The translations under genes and the position numbers were made by a program. A stretch of 64,000 nucleotides of DNA, taken from contig FOLJ01000006.1 of NCBI GenBank assembly GCA_900112325.1, positions 186,001 through 250,000 of the forward strand, given 5' to 3'. The notes beneath the pieces are model-generated. The model was given only the letters and a program-made list of their open reading frames with translations, did no database searches and was not told where the DNA came from. This document shows, in pieces, positions 52,499 to 61,485 of this stretch (its first letter is position 1; every line of letters starts with the position of its first letter). The stretch is from Micromonospora sediminimaris (GTDB lineage Bacteria; Actinomycetota; Actinomycetes; Mycobacteriales; Micromonosporaceae).

Positions 52499-53152
52499 GT
52501 GTCCGCCCCCACCCCGCCCGGCCACGCCGTCGCCGACCTGCTCGGTCTGGTGGCCCTCGGTGAACTGCTCGCTTTCGACCGGATGGCGGCCGACGCCCGG
52601 CTCGCTCCCGACCTGCGCCGCCGGGCAGCTTTGAGTGAGATGGCAGCTGCCGAGATCGCCAACTACCGGCGGGTGGCCGACCGGCTCACCGCGCTCGGCG
52701 TGCCGCCCGACGACGCGATGGCGGCGTACGTCATGCCGTTGCAGGCGTACCACGACTCGACCGAGCCCCGCGACTGGGCGGAGGCGGTCACCAAGGCGTA
52801 CGTCGGTGACGCGATCACCGATGACTTCCTTCGGGGGATCGCGGTCGCGCTGGGAGAGCCCGACCGTCAGCTGGTCCTCGACGTGCTGCACGAGTCGCGG
52901 TACGCGGAGTTCGCCGCCGCCGAGATCCGGCTGGCCGTGGCGGCCGATCCGACCGTGGCGGGCCGGCTGTCGATGTGGGCGCGACGTCTGGTCGGCGAGG
53001 CGCTGTCCCAGGCGGGGCGGGTCGCCACCGCCGACCATGGGGCCCTCACCATGCTGATCGCCGCGGGTGGTGACGTCGACGTGGCGGAATTGTTCCGGCG
53101 GCTGACCGCTGCGCACACCGCGCGGATGGCCGCCGTCGGGCTCAACAACTGA
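52499..53152 (+). CDS. Ferritin-like fold protein (Rv3210c/MiaE-like)
   Basis: A 217-residue all-helical protein. GELLAFDRMAADARLAPDLRRRAALSEMAAAEIANYRRV has carboxylate residues placed as in ferritin-like di-iron proteins, and a second set lies in ESRYAEFAAAEIRLAV. The family is that of Rv3210c, distantly like MiaE hydroxylases; function is not known. TAGCCT followed by 6 nt precedes the GTG (leaderless type). It diverges from the DEAD-box gene. Confidence 0.82.
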   Translation: MSAPTPPGHAVADLLGLVALGELLAFDRMAADARLAPDLRRRAALSEMAAAEIANYRRVADRLTALGVPPDDAMAAYVMPLQAYHDSTEPRDWAEAVTKAYVGDAITDDFLRGIAVALGEPDRQLVLDVLHESRYAEFAAAEIRLAVAADPTVAGRLSMWARRLVGEALSQAGRVATADHGALTMLIAAGGDVDVAELFRRLTAAHTARMAAVGLNN

Positions 53153-53242
53153 GTTGGGCGCAACGACTGAGCAGAGACCGGCAACAGGGCGGTGCGGCGG
53201 GACAGCCCGCCCCGCCGGTCCTGTCGCCGGTCGGTCAGAACG

Positions 53243-53470
53243 TCAGCGGACGGTGAAACCGACCGCCCGAGGGGATGCCTCGGCGATCTCGACGTAGGCG
53301 ACCTTGCCGACCGGCACGATCACCCGCCGCCCCTTCTCGTCGGTCAGGGAGAGAGTGCCCTCGCCCCTGGCGACGGCGTCGGTCACGATCCGCTCGATCT
53401 CGGCCGGCGACTGTGCGCTCTCCAGGACCAGCTCGCGCGGCGCGTACTGCACGCCGATCTTGACCTCCAC
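53243..53470 (-). CDS. DUF3107 family protein
   Basis: A 75-residue protein of the DUF3107 family (Rv3208A/TB9.4-like). It begins MEVKIGVQYAPRELVLESAQS and contains RRVIVPVGKVAYVEIAE; it is mostly beta with one helix. The function is unknown. It lies 63 bp downstream of a TetR regulator on the same strand, the same pairing as in M. tuberculosis. Confidence 0.9.
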   Translation of the reverse strand: MEVKIGVQYAPRELVLESAQSPAEIERIVTDAVARGEGTLSLTDEKGRRVIVPVGKVAYVEIAEASPRAVGFTVR

Positions 53471-53533
53471 TGTGCCTCCTCCATCGGGCGAAATGGCCGC
53501 CCTGCGAAGGCTATCCGATCACAAGGTCGAAGG

Positions 53534-54172
53534 TCAGGCTGACTCACCTTGCAGCGGGAAGCTGGCGATGCCCCGCCAGGACAGCGCCGCGACCAACGCC
53601 TCGGCCTCGGCCTTGGGTACCTGGCGGCCGCCGGCCAGCCAGAACTGCGCGGCGGTCTCGGCCGCGCCCACCAGGCCCGAGGCGAGCAGTTCGGCGTGCG
53701 CCCGGCTGACCCCGGTGTCGGAGATGATCGTGTCGGTGATCGCCGCGATGCAGCCCTGCTCAACCCGCTCCACGCGTTGCCGCACGGCCGGATCGTTGCG
53801 CAGATCCGACTCGAAGACCAGCCGGAAGGCTTCGCTCTCGTGATCGACGAAGTCGAAGTACGCCCGCACCGACGCGCTGACCCGCTCCTTGTTGTCGGTG
53901 GTGCTCGCCATGGCGTCGTGCACCTTGGCGACGATCGCGTCACAATGCGTGTCGAGCAACGCGAGATAGAGCTCCATCTTGCCGGGGAAGTGTTGGTACA
54001 GCACCGGCTTGGAGACCCCGGCCCGCTCGGCGATGTCGTCCATGGCCGCAGCGTGGTAACCCTGCGCGACGAACACCTCCTGAGCAGCGGCAAGTAGCTG
54101 CTTGCGGCGCGCCGAACGGGGCAGGCGCGTGGGTCGGCCGGCGGTCTGGGCGCCGTTCCCCACAGCGGTCAT
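53534..54172 (-). CDS. TetR family transcriptional regulator
   Basis: A 212-residue regulator. The HTH is RRKQLLAAAQEVFVAQGYHAAAMDDIAERAGVSKPVLYQHFPGKMELYLALL (in two parts, about residues 20-72 in total), followed by a helical ligand-binding domain. The ATG at 54172 has the strong Shine-Dalgarno sequence GGAGGTT; a longer in-frame reading upstream is unlikely. It corresponds in position to Rv3208. The ligand is unknown. The 147 bp to the divergent 959-residue protein gene form its probable operator region. Confidence 0.9.
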   Translation of the reverse strand: MTAVGNGAQTAGRPTRLPRSARRKQLLAAAQEVFVAQGYHAAAMDDIAERAGVSKPVLYQHFPGKMELYLALLDTHCDAIVAKVHDAMASTTDNKERVSASVRAYFDFVDHESEAFRLVFESDLRNDPAVRQRVERVEQGCIAAITDTIISDTGVSRAHAELLASGLVGAAETAAQFWLAGGRQVPKAEAEALVAALSWRGIASFPLQGESA

Positions 54173-54319
54173 GGGAACCTCCGAGGTTGTCGTACGGGCC
54201 GGCATATCACCCGAACCCGGTCGGGGCCCCTCGGCCCCTCGCGGAATTGGCCCGCCGCTGTAACTTATCGCCACTGTCGCCACACGGTAGCCTCAGCGGG
54301 GGCGACCAAGGAGCGCGCG

Positions 54320-57199
54320 GTGAGTGAAACAGGGCAACCCGGTGCCGCCACCCCGGGAGAGCACGGCGACGGGACGGGTCAGCGCGATGACCTGGCCCGT
54401 TCCGGCAACGGGTGGGGGCCGCCACCGGTCGACTGGTCGTGGGGGCCCGAGGTCGTGCCCGGTTCCGAAGCGACCAGGCCGCGGCCGGAGTCCCCGTCCG
54501 GTTGGGCCACCGCCTCGTCACGCCATGCCGACCTGCCCGCTCCTGTCGGTGAGCAGGCGGAGCCGGAGCGGCCCGTGCGGGTCAACGGAAACCACGTCAA
54601 CGGCCACCGGACGAACGGCACGCCGGTCGCGGACCAGACGCCGGCCAACCGGCATGCCCCGGTCAGCGCCCCGCCCGGCCCGCACGGGCCGGGTCAGGAT
54701 CCCGGCAAGGACCGGCTTGTCGTACCGGCCCCACGCCCGGTGCCGTCCGGCGAGTTGCCGGTGACCACCGGCACCGGCCTGCCGACCTCGTCGCCCCCGG
54801 CCGTGCAGGTGCCGCCCGTCGGCACCGCTCCCTCCGGCTTCGAGATGCCACCCGGCCTGCACGCGCCCACCGCCGAACGGTCCGGTGAGGGCCCGACGGG
54901 TGCCCGGCAGCAGAGCTGGGACGACGGATTCCCGCCGGAGCCGGTCGGCGAGCCCTGGTCGACCGCGCCGGTCGCCGATCAGGCCGGCGGGCCGGCCGAC
55001 CACCCTTCGGGCGGCACCGACCAGCCTGCCCGCTGGTCGCCCGCCGACCAGCCCGCCGGTGATGCGGACCGACCCAGCTGGGCCCAGCCCGGCCCGGCTC
55101 GCGACTGGGCGCCGCCGTGGGCGCGCGACGACGGTGAGTCCGCCGACCGTCGGTCCCGTGAGGCGCCGACCCGGAACTGGGCCAGCGAGCCCAACCGCCC
55201 GTACGAGCCGGTCCGCGCCGAGCCGACCCGCCCGTACGAGCCGGTCCGTGCGGAGCGGCCCCGGCCGTACGAGACCCGCCGGGATGCCGAGCCTGCGGAG
55301 GGCGAGTCGTCCACCGCGCCCGAGCCCGGGGACACGTCGGCCGCCGTCGACCCGACCAGCGCACCCCCGTTCCCGCAACCGCCCTCGTGGGCGCGTGCGC
55401 CCGAGGTGCCGCCGGCCGAGGAGCGTCCGTCCTGGGCGCTGCCCCCGGCCAGCGGCGATCCGACAAGCGCCCCGCCGGCCCCCCAGCGGCCGTCGTGGGC
55501 GCGTGCGCCGGAGTCGCCGCCGGCGGAGCAGCGTCCGTCCTGGGCGCTGCCGCCGGTCAGCGGCGCACCGGCGAACGAGGGCCTGCCCTGGGGTACGCGG
55601 AACGAGGAGGCCCCGTCCTGGGGCAACCGGTCCGGCGGCCAGCCGACCGACGAGCGTCTGCCGTGGGCGCTGCATCCGGCCAGTTCCCCGCCGGCCGGCA
55701 CGCCATCCGGTGCGGTCGATCCGACCAGCGCTCCACCGGCCGGAACCCGGTCGACCGCCCCCATCGGCAGCGCGCCGCAGCCCGACCCGCCGAGTCGGCG
55801 GGAAACCCTCGATCCCGGCTCGACGCCACCGGTCGCCGAGGCCCGGTCAGCCGCCGATCCGCCCGGGTATCGTCCGTTCCGGCTGCGGTCGGTTCCGGAC
55901 GAGCCGACACCCACGCCCGTCTCTGCTCCCGCCCCGCCGGATCCGATCACCGGGCCGGCCGCGACCGACCAGGTTCCGGGTGAGCCCGGCCGCCGCGAGC
56001 GCACCCCCTCTGCGCCCGTCCCGACGAGTGCAGCCCCCTATGCGGCACGCCGGTCCGCGCCCGATCCGGTGCCGTCGACCGAGTCGGCCGGCGACCGATC
56101 GCAGGAGAGCACCACGGCGGTGTTGCCGCAGCGCGTCCCTGCCGAACCGGACGTGCCCGTCGTGCCGGAGCCGCCAGCTGTGGAGCCACCCGCCGAAACC
56201 CCGGAACTCGCCCGGATCGCCACTCATCTCCGCCGTGACGACGAGCCGGCCACGCTGCGGGACCGGCCGGAGGGCTTCGACGTCAACGCGATCCTCGCCG
56301 CTGTCCGAGGAGTCGAGGGCGTCCGCGACGCCGCCCTGCGGCGTACCCCCGCCGGGGCGCACAGCCTGCGCCTCGACCTCGCCGACGGGGCCGACCCGGC
56401 CGAGGTGAGCCGACACGTCGCTCGCCTGTTGCAGGAGCGGATGGGGCTGGCCGCGGCACCGCGCGGCCTGCCCGGAGTGCCCGCCGCGCCGGTGCGGCGA
56501 CGCGCTGCGGAGAGCCGGAGCGAGTCGGGTGAGACGCGCCCGGTCGCCGAGCCACGGCGTCCGTCCGCCCGACCCGGTGGCACCCGGACGGAGGCTCCGC
56601 CGAGCCGGCCGGAGACCGTGCCGGAGACGACCCGGCGGCGCCGGCAGTCCCCGGCTCCGCACCGGGGCCGGGCCGTAGTGGACGAGCCGGGTGCGCCGGG
56701 CAGTCCGGCGACCCTCGCTGCCTCCTACTCCGGCGGGCAACTCACCACGACCGAGTCCGCGCCGTCGCGGCCGCTGGACACCGGCGGGGTGCCGGGCCCC
56801 CGGGTGGTACTCGACCACGTCCAGGTGAGCACGTTCGGGCTGGACGCCAACGTCGAGGTCCGGCTGGTCGCGGGCGATCACAACGCCTCGGGGTACGCCA
56901 CCGGACCCGCCGTGGACGGCTTCGTGCTGCGGTTGTGCGGCGTCGCGGCGGCGGCGGCGATCGACGAGCTGCTCTGTGCCGCCGTTCCCACTGCGGAACG
57001 TGGACGGTGCTTCGTGGAGCACGCCGCGGTGGTGCCGTTCGGCAACTGCGAGGTGGCCACCGTGGTGGTGCTGCTGGTCTGCGACGGCTGGGTCGAGCAG
57101 TTGGCCGGTTCCGCGCTGGTGGCCGGCGATCCCCGGCAGGCGGTGGTACGCGCCACCCTGGCCGCCGTCAATCGTCGGCTGGAGGCGCTGCTGGCGTGA
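54320..57199 (+). CDS. Large low-complexity protein with conserved C-terminal domain
   Basis: A 959-residue protein. About 640 residues are Pro/Ala/Ser/Arg-rich and probably disordered, with short repeats RPYEPVRAE (about residues 293-315) and a 36-residue tandem duplication (about 344-415). Residues about 650-715 form a small alpha/beta domain (FDVNAILAAVRGVEGVRDAALRR). The last 140 residues (VVLDHVQVSTFGLDANVEVRL to the end) look like a conserved beta-alpha domain with no known function. There is no signal peptide or transmembrane segment. The GTG has AAGGAG upstream. Confidence 0.7.
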   Translation: MSETGQPGAATPGEHGDGTGQRDDLARSGNGWGPPPVDWSWGPEVVPGSEATRPRPESPSGWATASSRHADLPAPVGEQAEPERPVRVNGNHVNGHRTNGTPVADQTPANRHAPVSAPPGPHGPGQDPGKDRLVVPAPRPVPSGELPVTTGTGLPTSSPPAVQVPPVGTAPSGFEMPPGLHAPTAERSGEGPTGARQQSWDDGFPPEPVGEPWSTAPVADQAGGPADHPSGGTDQPARWSPADQPAGDADRPSWAQPGPARDWAPPWARDDGESADRRSREAPTRNWASEPNRPYEPVRAEPTRPYEPVRAERPRPYETRRDAEPAEGESSTAPEPGDTSAAVDPTSAPPFPQPPSWARAPEVPPAEERPSWALPPASGDPTSAPPAPQRPSWARAPESPPAEQRPSWALPPVSGAPANEGLPWGTRNEEAPSWGNRSGGQPTDERLPWALHPASSPPAGTPSGAVDPTSAPPAGTRSTAPIGSAPQPDPPSRRETLDPGSTPPVAEARSAADPPGYRPFRLRSVPDEPTPTPVSAPAPPDPITGPAATDQVPGEPGRRERTPSAPVPTSAAPYAARRSAPDPVPSTESAGDRSQESTTAVLPQRVPAEPDVPVVPEPPAVEPPAETPELARIATHLRRDDEPATLRDRPEGFDVNAILAAVRGVEGVRDAALRRTPAGAHSLRLDLADGADPAEVSRHVARLLQERMGLAAAPRGLPGVPAAPVRRRAAESRSESGETRPVAEPRRPSARPGGTRTEAPPSRPETVPETTRRRRQSPAPHRGRAVVDEPGAPGSPATLAASYSGGQLTTTESAPSRPLDTGGVPGPRVVLDHVQVSTFGLDANVEVRLVAGDHNASGYATGPAVDGFVLRLCGVAAAAAIDELLCAAVPTAERGRCFVEHAAVVPFGNCEVATVVVLLVCDGWVEQLAGSALVAGDPRQAVVRATLAAVNRRLEALLA
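55349..55564 (+). repeat. 108-bp tandem duplication within a coding region
   Basis: Two direct copies of 108 bp (55349-55456 and 55457-55564), each coding for 36 residues with the frame PTSAPP..P..PSWARAPE.PPAE.RPSWALPP.SG. The copies differ at several bases, mainly at silent or conservative sites, so the duplication is not recent. Confidence 0.85.
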
Positions 57200-57222
57200 G
57201 CCGTTCCAGGCAGACTGGAACG

Positions 57223-58197
57223 GTGAAGCCTGCCACCCTCTGGCCCGAAGGGCTGCTGCCCGCCCACTCGGTTCCGCCGCCCTGGCCGGGGCGCGAGGTG
57301 CGACTCGACGGAGCGGTCACCTACGTCCGGGAGACGCCGGCCACCGGGCCGGACGCCGAACCAGCGTTGTACGTGCACGGTCTGGGCGGCTCCTCGCAGA
57401 ACTGGACCGACCTGGCCGGCCTGCTCGCCGAGCGGCTCGACGGTCAGGCGATCGACCTGCCCGGCTTCGGCCGCAGCGAGCCGGGCCGGCGCTACACGGT
57501 GCCGGTCTTCGCAGACCGGGTGATCCGTTGGATCGAGCACTCCGACCGTGGGCCGGTGCACCTGCTCGGCAACTCGCTGGGCGGTGCGATCTCGGTGCGG
57601 GTGGCCGCCCTCCGGCCGGATCTGGTCCGGACACTGACCCTGGTGTCGCCGGCCCTGCCGTTCCTCGACTTTCGCCGGTCGTTGCAGGGACGGATGCTGC
57701 CGCTGCTGGCGATCCCCCGGGGCGAACGGGTGGCCGCCTGGCGGCTGGCCCAGCTCGCGCCCGAGGTGATGGCCCAGCAGGTCATGGAGGCGTGCGTGGC
57801 CGATCTCAGCCGGATCAGCGACCAGCGTAGGCGCGAGGCGCTGGAAGAGATCCGGGTCCGCTACGAGGCGGAGCACTACGCGGCGGCGTACGTGCGGACC
57901 TTTCGTGGCCTGGTGTCCAGCTTCGTGCGGTCGTACCTGCCCGGGTCGGGCTCGCTGTGGCGGATGGCCGGTACGGTGCGGGCACCGTCGCTGGTCATCG
58001 GGGGACGGCAGGACCGGCTGGTCGACGTGCGGGTGGCGCCGCAGGCCGCCCGGGTGATCCCGGACAGCCGCCTCCTGATGATCAACGGTGTCGGTCACGT
58101 GGCTCAACTTGAGGTGCCGCGCCTGGTGGCCCGGGCCGTGCTCGGGCTGCTCGCCGAGACTGGGGAACCCGCCCGCCGGGCCGACCTGGCAGGATGA
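57223..58197 (+). CDS. Alpha/beta hydrolase
   Basis: A 324-residue hydrolase: oxyanion-hole motif YVHGLGGSSQNW, AIDLPGFGRSE, nucleophile elbow LLGNSLGGAIS (Ser), acid in VIGGRQDRLVD (Asp) and base His in GVGHVAQLE. The substrate is unknown. The GTG at 57223 follows CAGACT by 6 nt as in leaderless genes; a GTG at 57196 overlapping the preceding stop is an alternative. It precedes the two DUF3152 genes. Confidence 0.88.
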   Translation: MKPATLWPEGLLPAHSVPPPWPGREVRLDGAVTYVRETPATGPDAEPALYVHGLGGSSQNWTDLAGLLAERLDGQAIDLPGFGRSEPGRRYTVPVFADRVIRWIEHSDRGPVHLLGNSLGGAISVRVAALRPDLVRTLTLVSPALPFLDFRRSLQGRMLPLLAIPRGERVAAWRLAQLAPEVMAQQVMEACVADLSRISDQRRREALEEIRVRYEAEHYAAAYVRTFRGLVSSFVRSYLPGSGSLWRMAGTVRAPSLVIGGRQDRLVDVRVAPQAARVIPDSRLLMINGVGHVAQLEVPRLVARAVLGLLAETGEPARRADLAG

Positions 58198-58201
58198 CCG
58201 G

Positions 58202-59143
58202 GTGCACAGCCCTGGTAGCCGTCTTCGATCGGCGCATTCCGCTGGCCGTCATGCCGTCCGGCGGGGCCGCGCTGGTCAGACGGCGGACCGGACCGTGTCC
58301 GACGGGGGCGGGCGGCGTCGTCGGCGGCCCGGGACGGGTGCGCTGATCCGGCTGGCGGTGCTGGTGGCCGCCGTCGGTGCCGTGGTGACGATGGTGGCCG
58401 GCGGCACCGGTGTGGGCTCGGGGGCGGCCGACGAGGTCGACCCGGTGGGGTCCGGGCCGCCCGTGGCCCCGTCGTCCGTGGCACCTGTGGAGACGCCGTC
58501 GTCGGTGGCGGTGTCCCCGTCGCCCGCGCCACCGGTTCTGCAGGAGCCCGGTTCGATCCCGTCGACCGGCCCGGGTCGGTTCGGCTATGACGACCGGACC
58601 GGCCCGGTGCTGGGTACGGCCGGCGACCTCCGGCGTTACCGGGTGGCGGTGGAGTCCGGTGCCGGCGTGGACACGGGCGAGTTCGCCCTGGCGGTGCGGA
58701 CGGCGCTGGCCGGCCCGGGCAGCTGGGTGGACGGCGGCCGGCTGCGGCTGCGGCAGGTCGAGCGCAGCGCTCGTCACGACTTCACCGTCTATCTGGCCAC
58801 GGCCGGGACGGCGGGCCGGATGTGCGCGGCCGGAGGTGTGGACATCCGGGTCGGTGGCCGGCCGTACACCTCCTGCCGCGCGCCGGGGAAAGTGATCATC
58901 AACCTGGACCGGTGGCGGCTGTCGGTGCCGCACTTCGTCGAGGCCGACGTGCCGCTGTCGCTGTACCGGACGTACGTGGTCAATCACGAGGTCGGGCACG
59001 AGTTGGGCAACCGGCACGAGCGCTGCCCGGGGCGTGGCAAGCCGGCGCCGGTGATGATGCAGCAGACGCTCTTCCTCAAGGGGTGCGTCGCGAACCCGTG
59101 GCCGTATCTGGACGGCCGGCGGTACGCGGGCCCGCCGCTCTGA
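58202..59143 (+). CDS. DUF3152 protein, metzincin-like, copy 1
   Basis: A 313-residue membrane-anchored protein. An Arg-rich start is followed by a transmembrane helix (about 42-64, IRLAVLVAAVGAVVTMVAGG), a Pro/Val/Ser linker and a DUF3152 domain. The domain holds HEVGHELGNRH (His262, Glu263, His266, His272), an exact HEXXHXXGXXH zinc site, and a Met-turn candidate PVMMQQ (Met285-286). It is likely an extracellular metallopeptidase. The GTG follows CAGGAT plus 6 nt. It resembles Rv3207c. Confidence 0.87.
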   Translation: MHSPGSRLRSAHSAGRHAVRRGRAGQTADRTVSDGGGRRRRRPGTGALIRLAVLVAAVGAVVTMVAGGTGVGSGAADEVDPVGSGPPVAPSSVAPVETPSSVAVSPSPAPPVLQEPGSIPSTGPGRFGYDDRTGPVLGTAGDLRRYRVAVESGAGVDTGEFALAVRTALAGPGSWVDGGRLRLRQVERSARHDFTVYLATAGTAGRMCAAGGVDIRVGGRPYTSCRAPGKVIINLDRWRLSVPHFVEADVPLSLYRTYVVNHEVGHELGNRHERCPGRGKPAPVMMQQTLFLKGCVANPWPYLDGRRYAGPPL

Positions 59144-59216
59144 GCGGATCCATGCGGAGCGCACCCAGTCGATCAAAATGTGGTGATGCGCCGGAATAAG
59201 GTGCGACGATGACGTC

Positions 59217-60032
59217 ATGCCCTCTTCACCCCTTTGGCGCGATTGTCGGCGCTCGGGCGGCCCGCCGGAGCCCGACGATCGGCACTGCGGGCCGCTGGTC
59301 CCGTACCGGGTGATCGTGACGCTGGGCATGGTGCTCGTCCTGGCCGCCACCGCGGTGGTGCTGCTGGCCCGGACCGGTCAGCGGGTGGCCGCCCCGGAGC
59401 AGGGCTTCGGCAACCGGATCGCGTCCGGCGCGGGAGGCGACGAGCGAATCGGGCCGAGCCGGTATCCATGGGCGGGCGTCGGCAGTTTCACGGTGGCCGG
59501 TGACCACTCGCCGGTGCACGGCGAGGACGGTCCGGTGGCCCGCTACCGGGTCGCCGTCGAACGGGGCACCGGCCAGGACCCGGCTGCCTTCGCCGCCGCG
59601 GTCGACGGGGTGCTGGCCGACCCGCGTAGCTGGATCGGCACCGGCCAGTTGCGCGTGCAGCGGATCGCCGAGGCGGAATCGGCCGACTTCACCGTCTACC
59701 TGGCCACCCCGCGCACCTCGGAGGCGATGTGCGCCGAGGGGGGATTGAGCACCGAGGGCTACACCTCGTGCCGGCTGCCCGGGCAGGTCATCATCAATCT
59801 GGCCCGCTGGCTGGAGGCGGTGCCGGACTACGGCGCACCGCTGGAGGTCTACCGGGCGTACGTCATCAACCATGAGGTCGGGCACGAATTCGGGGAGGGG
59901 CACGAGGCGTGTCCGGCACCGGGTGACCCGGCGCCGGTCATGCAGCAGCAGACGTACGGCCTGGACGGCTGCCTGCCGAACGCCTGGCCGATCCTTGACG
60001 GGCGCCGGTACGCCGGCGAGCTGATCGGCTGA
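59217..60032 (+). CDS. DUF3152 protein, metzincin-like, copy 2
   Basis: A 271-residue paralogue of the preceding gene. It has a transmembrane helix (about 30-52, VIVTLGMVLVLAATAVVLLA), a shorter linker and a DUF3152 domain with HEVGHEFGEGH (His219, His223, His229) and PVMQQQ. Fixed blocks shared with copy 1 are DFTVYLAT, YTSCRLPGQVIINL and WPILDGRRYAG. The ATG at 59217 fits the domain; TAAGGT lies 14 nt upstream. A local tandem duplication is likely. Confidence 0.87.
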   Translation: MPSSPLWRDCRRSGGPPEPDDRHCGPLVPYRVIVTLGMVLVLAATAVVLLARTGQRVAAPEQGFGNRIASGAGGDERIGPSRYPWAGVGSFTVAGDHSPVHGEDGPVARYRVAVERGTGQDPAAFAAAVDGVLADPRSWIGTGQLRVQRIAEAESADFTVYLATPRTSEAMCAEGGLSTEGYTSCRLPGQVIINLARWLEAVPDYGAPLEVYRAYVINHEVGHEFGEGHEACPAPGDPAPVMQQQTYGLDGCLPNAWPILDGRRYAGELIG

Positions 60033-60172
60033 CCACGGCGGCGGCAAGCGCCGGCGGCCCGACGGTATTCCCGCTCCCGCATAGCGGGCGACGTGTCCCT
60101 GCTCATGGTCGATGGGCGCGTCGCCGAGCGACAATGGCCCGGTTGCCCACCATCGATCCCGGGGAGTCCACC

Positions 60173-61354
60173 GTGTCGCTGCCCCCGCTCGTCGAACCCG
60201 CCGCCGAGCTGACCGTTGACGAGATCCGCCGCTACTCGCGCCACCTGATCATCCCGGACGTCGGGGTGGAGGGGCAGAAGCGGCTGAAGAACGCCCGGGT
60301 GCTCTGTGTCGGCGCGGGTGGCCTCGGTTCGCCCGCCCTGATGTACCTGGCCGCCGCCGGTGTCGGCACGCTGGGCATCATCGACTTCGACACCGTCGAC
60401 GAGTCCAACCTCCAGCGCCAGATCATCCACGGGGTCTCCGACGTCGGACGCTCGAAGGCCGAGTCGGCCGCGGCAAGCATCCGCGAGATCAACCCGCTGG
60501 TGAACGTCGAGATCCACAACACCGCGCTGGACCGGGACAACGTCCGCGACATCTTCGCCCAGTACGACCTGATCGTCGACGGCACCGACAACTTCGCCAC
60601 CCGCTACATGGTCAACGACGCGGCGGTGCTGCTCGGCAAGCCGTACGTCTGGGGGTCGATCTACCGCTTCGACGGCCAGGCGTCGGTGTTCTGGGCCGAG
60701 CACGGCCCCTGCTACCGCTGCCTCTACCCGGAGCCCCCGCCGCCGGGCATGGTCCCCTCCTGCGCCGAGGGTGGTGTGCTGGGCGTGCTCTGCGCCTCGA
60801 TCGGCTCGATCCAGGTCAACGAGGCGATCAAGCTGCTCGCCGGCATCGGTGAGCCGCTGGTCGGCCGGTTGATGGTCTACGACGCGCTGGAGATGAGCTA
60901 CCGCAAGATCAAGGTCCGCAAGGATCCGAACTGCGTGCTCTGCGGTGAGAATCCGACGCTCACGGATCTCATGGAGGACTACGAGGACTTCTGCGGCGCG
61001 GTGTCGGTGGAGGCCCAGGAGGCGGTGGTCGACGCGACCATCACCGCATCCGAGCTGAAGGAGTGGCAGGACGCCGGCAAGGACATCTTCCTCGTCGACG
61101 TCCGGGAGCCGGCCGAGTACGAGATCGTCCGCATCCCCGGGGCCACCCTGATCCCCAAGGGGGAGATCCTCTCCGGTGAGGCGCTGTCCAAGCTTCCGCA
61201 GGACCGGCAGATCGTGCTGCACTGCAAGTCCGGCGTCCGCTCCGCCGAGGCGTTGGCCGCGTTGAAGGCGGCCGGTTTCCGCGACGCGGTGCACGTGCAG
61301 GGCGGCGTGCTCTCCTGGATCAAGCAGATCGATCCGTCGCTGCCCGTTTACTGA
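60173..61354 (+). CDS. moeZ: Adenylyltransferase/sulfurtransferase MoeZ
   Basis: A 393-residue protein. The N-terminal E1/ThiF-like adenylation domain has VLCVGAGGLGSPALMYLA, the DFDTVDESNLQRQ block and zinc cysteines in CYRC and CVLC. A C-terminal rhodanese domain follows (about residues 295-390) with catalytic Cys351 in HCKSGVRS. It adenylates and sulfurates the C-terminus of ThiS-like sulfur-carrier proteins. The GTG at 60173 with GGGGAG upstream gives about the M. tuberculosis length; ATG at 60134 would add 13 residues. Confidence 0.92.
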   Translation: MSLPPLVEPAAELTVDEIRRYSRHLIIPDVGVEGQKRLKNARVLCVGAGGLGSPALMYLAAAGVGTLGIIDFDTVDESNLQRQIIHGVSDVGRSKAESAAASIREINPLVNVEIHNTALDRDNVRDIFAQYDLIVDGTDNFATRYMVNDAAVLLGKPYVWGSIYRFDGQASVFWAEHGPCYRCLYPEPPPPGMVPSCAEGGVLGVLCASIGSIQVNEAIKLLAGIGEPLVGRLMVYDALEMSYRKIKVRKDPNCVLCGENPTLTDLMEDYEDFCGAVSVEAQEAVVDATITASELKEWQDAGKDIFLVDVREPAEYEIVRIPGATLIPKGEILSGEALSKLPQDRQIVLHCKSGVRSAEALAALKAAGFRDAVHVQGGVLSWIKQIDPSLPVY

Positions 61355-61485
61355 TCCGCAGCCGAGGGGCCTCTCCGCCGTGTCCAATGGGGGAGGGGCC
61401 CCTCGCCGCTACCCTGCCGTCGGTCGGATCTCACCTATCCGTCCTCCTGAGGCGAGATCACGTTTGCGCCGGTAGCGTGGCCGCC

